A DNA stretch of 64,000 nucleotides from Pampus argenteus (taxonomy: Eukaryota; Chordata; Actinopteri; Scombriformes; Stromateidae). Shown piece after piece: positions 27,726-37,698 of the stretch (positions within the stretch are counted from its first letter, which is position 1; the number at the start of each line of letters is the position of its first letter). Below the pieces are notes generated by a model. It was given only the letters and a program-made list of their open reading frames with translations, did no database searches and was not told where the DNA came from. A program made the translations under genes and the position numbers. The stretch is from assembly GCA_036937835.1 (NCBI GenBank), contig CM072878.1:14550001-14614000 (forward strand), given 5' to 3'.

Positions 27726-30201
27726 TCATTCTTTCTTAGTTTCCTCCTGTTTGACCTCTTCATAGGTAGCATCGTCCCCTTTTTCATCCACGTCGTCCGT
27801 CTTGGAGTTGGGGACCCAGAGCCCTGAGTCTATGCACCTCTTCATGTGGGCCTTTGCCTCCTAAATTGTGTAAAACAATCACATTTATTAACTGACTTTA
27901 AAAAAATACACATGTGAATCAGAAAACTATACATTTACTTAACACATAGGATTTACAACTGTCTGCCATCTATTCACACATATGCAGAAAAGCTAAGAAA
28001 ATGCCATAATAAAGTAACCTACCGTTGGATCCATTTTACTAATAGCATCCTGTAACATTTGGATGTCCTTATCATCAAAGCATTTCTGCATCTCCTGTAA
28101 TAAAAAAAAAAAACACTTTGTGAGGCACTTTAAATAACAAAAGATAAAAGGAAAATGCAGAGGCTTCTGGGAAAAATAACTTACGACTGGCAGGGACTCG
28201 TATACTTCAACAGGATCTAGCCCTCCAGGTCCCAGGCGCTTCTGTCGCTCCTCTTCCTCATACTCCTTCATGGCCTTTTCTATGCGGATTTTCGCCCTGC
28301 CACGAACCCGTTCCTTAAATGACTCAAGCTCATCATTGAAAGCGTCCTGGTACTGCTGGTCTGATGTCTGTGGAGACACGTTGTTGGTGTGTGAGTGACT
28401 ACGCTTGAACATTTAATCGAACATACCAATTAGTGTTTTATTTTATTTTATTTAGCAAATAGAGCTGCAACAATTAGTTAATCGATCGGTCAGTTGACAG
28501 AAAATTAATAGCCAGCTGTTAATAATCGATTAACCGCTTGCACCTTGAGTTTTGCAAAACATTGATCAACATTTTTCACCATTTGACATTTTATAAACCA
28601 AACTACAAATAGTCTTAATCGAAATAATAATCGTTGATTGCATCCCTACATCCAAACACATAATCACCTTAATCTTGGCAAAGAATTGACGAAAGCACCC
28701 GCGGGGGTCCACTTTGAGGCTTTTTGCCAACTCCAGAATGAACTGCATGACGATGGTCTGATGAGCCACTTGCTCCATCAATGCGTGTTTCTACAAAACG
28801 AGAAAGCATTATGAGAGTAATGTACATATTTTACAGGACACAGTGGCTGTGTAAACAAAAACTGGTTGTGGCAGATAAAGAATAAAACAAATCCCAGTGT
28901 TATAGCTCATAAAACCTATTTGAGTATATTTGAATCTTAAAATGATTGCAAAGTACAGACTTTATTTATTTAGTATTACCTCCTCAACTTCAAGGTCAAT
29001 GCACATGATGACAAGGTAATTGGCAGTCTCTTCACATACTAGATGAGGGTTGTCAGAAAGGTACTTCTGGCTGTCATCCCAGCGTCGCAACATACCTGCA
29101 GTAAAGACAAAGGCAATGACGAAACATCACTACATTCATCTACTAAAACCCTGTAACATTACAGTAAAGAACAGCTGTGAATGGATGTCGATAATGCTTA
29201 CCAAAATGCTTGATCTGCTTCTCATTTTTTTCCACAAAAGTTTTATGCTTTTGCTCCTTCTCTTCTTCAGTCTCTTCAACATTTTCAGGTTTGACATTGA
29301 CAACGCTCTACAGGCGACACAAAATGGCAGAAAATAATAATTATTTAACTAATGTGTATCAGAAAATTGCATGAGGAGTCAGAGATATGCACATCATTAT
29401 GAAACCATAGACTCCGACCAAAGTCTGTGTGGAAGATACCTATTCAAAAGCAGGCTATATGTCATATTTTCTTGGTTATGTGTACCAATAATAACAGACT
29501 CCTAGAATTTGCTGTGGTGGGTGAAGTCTTATTTTCTCACATGAACTTAAAGAGCAGGACACAACAACGATCCAGAAACCATTATCTCCCACATCTGCCT
29601 CACCTTGCTGAACCCTTCCTTGCTGAGCGTGTCCACGTTCCATGGCATCTTCTTCTCTTCACGGTTGTGCTTCTCCAACTTCTTCTCCCACTCTCGTTCC
29701 TCCTTTTTCAGTTTCTTCTCCTCAGTCTGGGATTTGCTCAGCTCTGCTTTGGCATCATCGGTTGTCGAGATGCTCAGCTCTTGTACCTTCTTCTGTGCCT
29801 CAGACAACTTACGTCGACATTCAGTGAGCCCCTTGCTTAATTCTTGAGTGGTCTTCTGAAATTCATCCATTCGCTCCACACGTGCCTAAGGTGCAAATAA
29901 TACAAAACCAGTCCCAAACATCAGATACAAGTAATTCATGTCTCTACTACAAAAAGTGTATACTTTTTAATCGTCCGATATTTAACATGGTTGTCAGACA
30001 TTTCATATAGCACCAAAGTGAGGACAGGATACATTTAATTTCATGTTAATGTCAACTACAAACATCGTTATGTCATGTATGTTAATACTGTACCTGGTGT
30101 CTCCATCTGAAGAGGCTGGGTGTGTCGATGTTTGGGTGGGTATCATCTTCATCGTCTGACACCTCAATGTGGTCCCACACGCTGTAGTCTATTCTGGACA
30201 T
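27726..30201 (-). CDS. cdc37: Hsp90 co-chaperone CDC37
   Basis: Cytosolic adaptor that delivers client kinases to Hsp90. Eight exons (30201-30094, 29885-29604, 29307-29202, 29095-28980, 28790-28668, 28367-28185, 28094-28023, 27860-27726) join to 374 aa; human CDC37 has 378. The N-terminus has DYSVWDHIEVSDDED, with Ser15 in the CK2 context of human Ser13. A charged coiled coil fills the second exon (about 37-110) and ends in MPWNVDTLSKEGFSK. The Hsp90-binding middle part carries RRWDDSQKYLSDN and LMEQVAHQTIVMQFILELAK. The C-terminal part has GPGGLDPVEVYESLP and CIDSGLWVPNSK, ending in an acidic/lysine tail. All splice phases agree. CDC37 supports many kinases, and JAK-family kinases are among reported Hsp90 clients, so its position next to TYK2 is notable but probably only reflects old linkage. 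Confidence 0.98.
28460..28648. mobile_element. Short non-autonomous DNA element (MITE-like) in a CDC37 intron
   Basis: A 189-bp block bounded by imperfect terminal inverted repeats: AGAGCTGCAACAATTA on the left and, read backwards from the right end, AGGGATGCAATCAACGATTA. Inside it carries repeated TAATCGAT motifs and the segment CATTTTTCACCATTTGACAT. I recognise this as a very common family in percomorph genomes, probably hAT-related. It ends about 20 bp from the donor of CDC37 coding exon 5. A second copy lies near 39.4 kb. Confidence 0.75.
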
Positions 30202-30515
30202 TATACCAGTAACAACCTAACGCAAACAGCGTTAGCTTAGGGTATGACTCGGCTAAGTTAGTGGGCTAAACGAGGCTAACCTGAATATTTAAACAAAAAG
30301 CATAAAACGGAAAGACTCTGCACTGAAATGTGTGTTTGTATTCAATGCTGCGGCCGGCTGCGTTTTTGCCAAGACTAACTTACTTAAATAGATTTTTCTG
30401 GAGTGGGCTAGCCACAGGCTGCTACAGGCTTCTAGAAAGAACTGCTGCAAATTTCCGTTCGACGTCAGCACGTCAATACGTAACTACGTCATTCCGTCAC
30501 ACTGACGTACGGCGC
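30202..30515 (-). promoter_or_regulatory. CDC37 5' UTR and promoter region
   Basis: Upstream of the CDC37 ATG. It contains a cluster of GCTAA/TTAGC pentamers (about 30,226-30,283), a TTCTAGAA heat-shock-element-like dimer (30,430-30,437) and a run of ACGTCA/TGACGT half-sites (30,463-30,510). The transcription start was not located. The heat-shock element has only two good GAA units, so it is weak evidence. Confidence 0.4.
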
Positions 30516-30519
30516 CTTT

Positions 30520-31894
30520 TTGAGACATAAACAAATACAAATTTCTTGTACCACAAAATAACCAATTTATATACACCTCAGAGAAAGAAAAATCAGCAAT
30601 TCCAAGCTAGGAGGATTTTATTTTAATAAATATTTATTTATCTGTGAAGTACACGCACACACACACACATATATGTACATCACAGGGATGTTTTATTGTG
30701 ACTCAGAGAACTTGATGAAATGGACCTGGCAATGAATGTCAGATACCTTTACTGGGATTCTGTCAATATTGTAATTGTACATACTACTTAAGCCATTAAG
30801 GTTAGTTATTTGGTGGGGAATAATGTTCCAGACATACAGTAAGTGGAGTTGTTTTTCACATTCATAAATTTAACAGAAATAATGAACTTGCTGCATTATG
30901 TACTGGATAGATTTATGCTGGATTAAAAAAAAAATAGTGTTACTCTACAAGTTTACATTAAAAAATAAGAAACAAACCTTTTGTAACTTTGTATATTTTT
31001 AAATGATGTGCATATTTATGTATAGAAACATTGCTTTACTTAGTAATGTGATTGTGGTGACACTCGAAGATTTTAATCAGTTAATTTTTTCAATTTCCTG
31101 TCCAGATAAGTCATAAATATCTGTTTTCGCACCATACATGTTTGAGCTCTGCAAACTGGAGTGGTTTTACTATATTCATTGTGTATTACCTATACACTGA
31201 CATGTATAAATAATGGTCACATTAAATGCATCACTAAATGAGTTTCTTATACATGGTTATAATACACCCGAGTGATTTCAACTTTGTATATAAAAATAAG
31301 TCTATTAACTACACCCTGCATCAGAAGTGCCTTATTTGAAAGATAGTCAGTGAAAACAGCATTTCTTCATTTTTTATATTTGGTGATAGTGAAAATAAAC
31401 AGTGTATTTACATTTAATATTAAAATGTCCACCCATGTTTTCAGAAACAAAACAATCTAAATCATCTAGGGGAGTTTACCATGGTTGTGAAGGACCTTTA
31501 GCAGTAGTAACATCTGCAATTTGACTGTTAATGGCTCAGTGCTGACATGCACAAACAAGTGTGCCTCATGTCTGGTAAGGAGGACTGCACACAATGATTA
31601 ACCTTTAATAAATACTTGTCAGCTTACTTGTTGTGACTGTGCCAAAGAAGTCATTTTCACTCATCAAACACAGGTGGAACTAAGAACAAGTTAAAAAAAC
31701 ACTTCACATAGGTAGGGCCATAATATGAACACTTGTGCCATTTCCCTGCAATGACATGTTATAACTAACATGTCTCCCATGACAGACAGTTAAACAATCA
31801 GATAATTTTTTTAAGGCTTTTTACACATTCATTACAAGATTTGTACATCAATTATTTCTGCCATTGTCCTCGTCAAAATGCACCCCACAAGAGG
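30520..31894 (-). other. CMC4 3' UTR and CMC4-CDC37 spacer
   Basis: AT-rich sequence with no open frame of note. Candidate poly-A signals for CMC4 on the minus strand (AATAAA or ATTAAA) occur at about 31,594, 31,413, 30,689 and 30,616-30,640. I cannot choose between them. Confidence 0.4.
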
Positions 31895-32170
31895 TTATGT
31901 GTAACTTTTGCTCTCCGTGGGTTTTGAGTCCTTGAAGCCGGAGCAGCAGATGGAGTTTGCAGTATGTGTCCTGCAGCACCGCCTCATATCTCTGATCACA
32001 TCTTCACACTTGCTCTCCACGTATTTGTTAGCTGCAAGAAGGGGACGACGTTAGCAAAATGGTATATATATATTGTTTTATAATCTTAAAAGAGTACTGA
32101 AGTGTGCTGTACCTTGTAAACACGCCTGAATTGCGCATGCTTGCTTTTGACACGGGTCTTTCTTTGGCAT
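31895..32170 (-). CDS. cmc4: Twin-CX9C mitochondrial protein CMC4
   Basis: Small protein expected in the mitochondrial intermembrane space, imported through the MIA40 disulfide relay. Two coding exons (32170-32113 and 32031-31895) join within an Ala codon to 64 aa (human CMC4 about 68). The start reads MPKKDPCQKQACAIQACLQ. The twin CX9C pairs are Cys7-X9-Cys17 and Cys28-X9-Cys38, with the extra CMC4 cysteines at 12, 39 and 49 (CCSGF). The second exon has YVESKCEDVIRDMRRCC, close to human YMESKCQAVIQELRKCC. The ATG lies 2 nt after an AG acceptor, so a non-coding leader exon must exist. CMC4 proteins lack a cleaved signal. The exact function is not established. It sits between the ICAM-like genes and CDC37, a linkage not seen in mammals. 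Confidence 0.88.
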
Positions 32171-32272
32171 GCCTGAAAGAAAGCAGACGATAATGTTTAG
32201 AAGCTTCTGTGGTGAACACTGGACTGATGGATAATATGTACAGCATCACAGGACCCAAAAACTGACTGTCAC

Positions 32273-32390
32273 CTTTGTCGGTTTAAGGGTGGCTTGTTGG
32301 CGAAGAATGAAAGGTCGTTAAGCTAAAGGTAGCCGCTAACGCCACTGCTTCCTGTTGTTTTGATCACGTGACGTGTAACGAGCCAATAGA
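32273..32390 (-). promoter_or_regulatory. CMC4 leader exon and promoter
   Basis: A donor (AAAG then GTGACAG on the minus strand) at 32,273 marks the end of a non-coding exon. Upstream lie TTAAGCTAA and GCTAAC pentamers (32,316-32,338), a palindromic E-box TCACGTGA (32,364-32,371) followed by TGACGTG, and a CCAAT sequence at 32,383-32,387 on the plus strand. The transcription start was not determined. Confidence 0.45.
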
Positions 32391-33019
32391 ATCTCTGGAA
32401 AGTGCGACAGCGACATCTGGTGGTGTCACAGTCAAATACGTTACAAAGTCCATTCTTAATTATCGAAAGATAATACTAATGGCACAAATTAATGAAGTGT
32501 CTTTGTTTTAAAGGTCCCAAGCCTTAATATGTACATTATGAGAAATTATTATCTGAAACTGTAACCAAAATGTCAGCATATCGTTTTTTAAAAATTTATA
32601 TTATTTACTTACAGTAACATACAACTATGCTATATAAATGAAAATGTTAACAACAATGTTTTTTTAATTCAACTTTTATTCATAAAGATAAGGGAATTTA
32701 GAAACTGTTCATATTTACAGTAACGGCCTGCTGATCTTTAACATTGAGTATTAAAGTTGCAGTATTAATTTGACAGCATACATTAATGATAATCGAGTCA
32801 TTATTGCTATACGAAGAGTAGCTACACATTTGCAATGTTACACAGGGTGATTTCATTAATATGGAAAACAAGCCTAGCAAAAGACAATATAAATTAGATT
32901 TCTTAAAACAGAATATCATATGAAAAACATCCACTATATCATAAACCAACTCTGCCTCATCTCAGAATCCATTCATTATTAAAATACTGACAAATTAAAA
33001 TGATATTTAGCAAACACGG

Positions 33020-33025
33020 TTTATT
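33020..33025 (-). terminator. Polyadenylation signal of ICAM-like gene A
   Basis: AATAAA on the minus strand, about 175 nt past the stop codon of gene A, in what looks like its last exon. Confidence 0.6.
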
Positions 33026-33199
33026 CAGGTGTTTTTCTTTCTTGGAGATCTAGTGTCTGCTGATCTAGTGTCTGCAAGTAAATATCTGTTGAGTCATGAA
33101 TGTCATTTCCTCCTTCAAAAAAAAGCAACAGTTAAACCCCTTAGTTGCATTCTGGTATATCCAATGTGGCCATCTCATCCTGTATCAGGATCGCTTGTG

Positions 33200-35007
33200 T
33201 CAAACCCCTAAGTAAAAACAAAAGAAGATGCTGGTTAGGACGTGGTGTTTTAAGACAAGTTGCACATGTGCACTTCAGAGTTTCCTTCTACCTTTGGTGT
33301 TGGCCTTGACAACGAACTGCTTGCTCTTCTTCTCCAGCGTATTGGAGGCGGTGCAGGTGTAGGTCCCTGGGAGCAGTGAGGAGGAGGTAAGAACAGCTTG
33401 ATCCTCCATCCTCTCCTGCATGGGATGGGAGGACTGCCAGCTGTATACAGGTGTGGGGTTTCCTATGCTCGTGCAGTTCAAAGTAATTTCACTACCCACT
33501 ATAAGGTCCACAATTTCTGGTTCGGGGCTGAGGAACGTTGGGGGAACTAGAGAAAAGATCACATAGATTAGATGTACCATTGCTCTTCAAACACATGAAA
33601 GCCTGTTTTTTGAGATAGGAATAGCTACAGGACTTGAACATTCATGACTCACAGTACACAGAGGCATTAAAAGGCTCCGAGGCCATAGTGGGAGGTGGTT
33701 GTGGTCCCTCTGGTCCGAGCTCCAGCTCTGCTACACACCTGTACTGCGCTCCGTTGTCAGCTTTGATTGGTGTGATCATGAGGATAGAAGACACTTGGAC
33801 AGGTGAGGAAGATGTAAGGTCAGAGAAGGAGTGGTTATAAACCTCTGTCTGCCCTCTGTACCACCTCAGGGTGAGATACTGAACAGGAGCGATATTCTGA
33901 ACCTCACAGAGCAGCTGGTACTCTTTCCCTTCGGCCATGGGGCCAGTGTGGTTCACAGGCCTGATGGAGATGCTGTCTGGGATTTCTAAATGAATAATAC
34001 ACAAAGTTCATGTCATTCAAACAGGTTCACGCAAGCCATCCATCACTACACGACACAGAAGCTGACTCACTGTAGAGAACGAGGTTGAGTTTTTCCTCAC
34101 ACTGTCGCGGAGCTGTGAAAAACACCCCATAGCAGATGGGCTCCTCTATCCAATCAATGAGACTGTCTACTTTCCACTGGACAGACAGTTCCTGCTGAGT
34201 GTGTGCAGCACTGATGGCCGATTCCCAGCCCAGAACACGTACCGGACGAGTGGCTTCACAGCTGACTGACACCGGCTCCCCAAAGCCCACCACAACCCTG
34301 GAGGGCTTGAGGATTAAGGAGCAACCATCACCAGACACTGAGACAAACAGCAGCGATCAGTGTCGGAAGAAGTATTCAGATTATTTACTAAAGTAAAAGT
34401 ACCAAAACAGCAATGTAAAAAAAATACTATATTACAAGAAAAAAAAAATAGTAGCAAGTATTAGTAGCAAAATGTAGTTAAAGGTTCACCAGAAGCTGTC
34501 AATAAAAATATAATGGAAGTATAAAGTGTAGTACTTAAATGTACTTAGCTGCTTTCTACCACTGGCAGCAATTACCATCATTATAACCGGTGTCATCACC
34601 ACTTTCATGTTTATTGCAGCAGGCTATAGGTATCTATTATGTAACCATTACAACACACACACACACACACACACACAGGGAAATCCCTATCAATAAATCA
34701 GTAATAAGCAATGCACCTGAGTAACATGTAAAGTCGAGGTCTGTTTTAGGTTACATAGATCCAGAAGACATATCAAGCAATTCAGACGCTTAAAAACGCT
34801 TTAACCTGTCGTCATATTTATCATCGACTGGACGTTATATTTGTCTTCCGTTTCCATTTATCTTCCTGCAGCACTATTTCATAAGACAGTTACTGTTACC
34901 AAACCGTTATCTATAACCCCAACAAAAAAAAACCACGCTGCCTCCAACGTCTTACCTGCGTAAAACATGCAAAGCGTCAAAATCCACTTCAGAAACGTGT
35001 TTCCCAT
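33200..35007 (-). CDS. ICAM-like Ig-superfamily protein A, no membrane anchor seen
   Basis: Predicted leukocyte adhesion ligand of the ICAM family. Exons 35007-34956, 34337-34071, 33985-33653, 33546-33292 and 33207-33200 join to 304 aa; all introns are phase 1. Residues 1-17 form a signal peptide. Ig domain 1 (18-106) has the ICAM arrangement, Cys44 and a CEEK cysteine near the end, plus WESAI with Glu56 at the place of ICAM-1 Glu34. Domain 2 (107-217) resembles ICAM D2, with NIAPVQYLTLRWYRG and AELELGPEGP. Domain 3 (218-302) is a C2/I-set domain with NCTSIGNPTPVYSW and GTYTCTASN. After domain 3 the next acceptor gives only Gly-Val-stop, so the product should be secreted. An unseen alternative exon with a transmembrane segment cannot be excluded. 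There is no one-to-one human orthologue I can name. Confidence 0.82.
34653..34677. repeat. (CA)n microsatellite in gene A intron 1
   Basis: Twelve CA dinucleotides in the first intron of ICAM-like gene A. Confidence 0.9.
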
Positions 35008-35519
35008 GTTATTCATTTATTTATTTATTTTATTTTATTTGCAGTGAGCCGTCGATTAAGGAGGCAGGGAAAGCAAATTCCAACTTGAACAAGCTTGGCA
35101 ACTCTGCAGGGAACTATGTTGGAACAAAAGGGCTTCACCCCCCCCCTTCTTCATCCCAGCTGACTTTGGGGGTGGGGGTAAAAGAAAAAAGAGGGAAATT
35201 TAACAGGTGGTAGGCCTCTAACAAGACCAATCCTTTCTAGTTCAGGGAGCCTTTCACCGGCTTTGAACAGGAATGTCATGGGCCTGTAAATATAACAGCA
35301 AAGGTACCAACAGACATAATGAAGACACACAATAACACAGTACTAGTACTCACTTCATTGTAGTCTAAGCAGGGCTGGTTAACTTATATCTCTAATATAT
35401 GTAGAGTAATTACATTCTCTACATTTTATAGCATGAAACAAGTTTATGTTTTTTCTTTGTTAAATTTATTAATTATTGATTATATTGAGTCAAGGGCTTG
35501 ATGTTTTCAATGCACAGCC

Positions 35520-35690
35520 CATGTCAAGCAAGCATGAACTGATGAAGCCTCTTGGATGAGAGGTGAAACGTCTTCAAAGACAAATAACCAAGTCCAGTTG
35601 TGTTCGATTTGATTTCCTTGAGATAACCATGACCTGGATGAATGAGAATATTCACAGGCTTAATGCACTCTTTAATCCATCCTTAAGTGT
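35520..35690 (+). repeat. Dispersed teleost repeat with a hammerhead-like core
   Basis: I recognise this sequence (AAGCCTCTTGGATGAGAGG followed by TGAAACGTCTTC, then AACCAAGTCCAGTTG and CATGACCTGGATGA) as a frequent repeat in fish genomes. On the plus strand it contains CTGATGA (35,539-35,545), a hairpin CCTCT/AGAGG (35,548-35,552 with 35,559-35,563), then GAAA (35,565-35,568) and a second hairpin GTCTT/AAGAC. Its class is uncertain. It lies between genes A and B. Confidence 0.55.
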
Positions 35691-35727
35691 GTCCATTGCA
35701 TGTTGTCAAGACACAGATTTAATTTTT

Positions 35728-37698
35728 TTTATTTTATTTTATTCATTGAATCATGACTGGCTGTGAACAAAAAGCTTATTTTCACTTCTGCTTGTCTCTA
35801 CTAGTCTCCTATTGCTTCTGACCTCCATGCTTTGTGAAATCCCAGCAGGCAGGAGTTCTGGTGTTGTGCAGCTTGTAGCTTGTAGGACTCACACTGTGAC
35901 CAGAATGCTACACAGCATATCAGCTCTGACCACAACCGCAGTGCAAGTGACAAAGTATTTGGAGTTTCTTTTGTGTGTGTGTGTGTGTGTGTGTATTTAT
36001 GAAGAGAACAGCTAGGAATCAATACACAGATTATATGTCTGTTTCACTTTGAGTATGCTGGTCATTTTTCAAGCTCTCCAGAGAAATATGTTCATAATAA
36101 AACTTTTTTTTTTTTAACTCCATGACAAATTCAGTAATAAAGACTCTGCCAGGTTGTTATAGCAACACAGTCAGTGCATACTCAAACACTGCTGTCTGCC
36201 CAGACCTTTAGTGTGAATGACAGGGAATGAACATAAAGAACACAGTTTCAGTATAAAAAAAAAAAAAGAAAGTTTTATATTGGCGACAGGAGGCAGGATA
36301 ACAAACACTCTCCTTTACATTCACTTGGTTCACTGCTAATTAGTATGGCAGTCTGAAATCTGTAAGCCAGATTGAATGAGGGAAAGAGGGAAACTTAGTA
36401 ATGAAAGGCAGTAGGTTTGACTTTGCCTCAATCAGTATTCTACCTAAGGATGTCACTGACACAGAAGTTGGTTTAATCTGACAACTCATGTACATGTTCA
36501 AGTTGCATATGCGCACAATTAGAGTACCATTTTTAACTTATGTTCCCTGTAAAACTTTCACAATGGCAAAAATTACTATATCAAAACATATGTCTAAAAC
36601 AGATTTTAGTGCCTCATTCAGGTCATTTCAATTATAAAAAAATATTTAAAAAAATATCTAAAAATATCTTTGTAAAGCTGTAGACACATCACAGAAACAG
36701 AACGGTCGGTCTTTTCAGTGCAAAAAATAGTTCAACATTCCAGAAATTGTACCAGTGCAAATAAAGAACTATTTTACAGAGCATAAAACAAGCTAAAAGT
36801 TATGCTAACTAAAGTACCGCCACCAAAAATGATAAAAATGTTAGACATACAAATACATATAAAGGAATGCATACTTACAGAGCACTCTCAAATATACCTG
36901 AGTGGATGAAAACATAAAAAAAAACAAAAGGAGAAAATAAAACATAAAAGAAGCTTTATACCAGCAGAGGGCAGCTAGGCAGCTACTGAGCAACACATTC
37001 ATTCCCAAAGCATTAAAAAAAGCTTTGATTTGGTCTCAAGCTGACAAATCCTGACCTGGTAGGACCTCATAAATTGTATGATGGCTAATGTGTTCAATAC
37101 ATTCTCCTTTTAGGTGTGTCTTAGTCTCAACTGACAAATATATGTATTCCCACGTTCAAATTTCATCATCTAGTTGCTAAGTGTGGCTTCTATTTGGTGT
37201 TCATGTTTTAGCATACATTTCATTCATTCATTGCATGTTGGAAACCACTTCAAGCCACAGCTGGAGATCAGTGTGAATCATACAGTAAATATGCTAAACA
37301 AAAGAAAAACAATGAGCCAAAAAAAGTCTCAGTAGAGATGAACGTTGATATCCGGGTATCATAACTAACTTGTGCAATTGAGAAACTGAGTTTCTAAGCC
37401 ACTTTTAACATGCGTGTTCTGTGCAAAGACAAAAGGTCACAGAATAACAGTAGATTTACAGTGAACAGGTTACTTAAATACATGGTTTTGAGTAATCGCA
37501 TGCCATATTGATTAGTCGAGCTTCAAAGACAGCTGATGGGATCATGCATTCGTAAAGTGACGGCAGCCAAACATGAGCAACAGCACACTAGCTGTTTCTC
37601 CAAGCACAAAAACATTTTTTAAAAAAAAGTAGAATTTTCATTGCAAAGCCATGCAAAATTGAATTTAAAAAAAACAAACTTCCTCATATAGATCCTGA
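35728..37698 (-). other. Possible long 3' UTR of ICAM-like gene B
   Basis: No exon was recognised here. The first AATAAA signals on the minus strand after the gene B stops are three overlapping copies at 35,728-35,743. A 3' UTR of nearly 2 kb is possible but unproven. Confidence 0.35.
35972..35994. repeat. (TG)n microsatellite
   Basis: About eleven TG dinucleotides between genes A and B. Confidence 0.9.
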
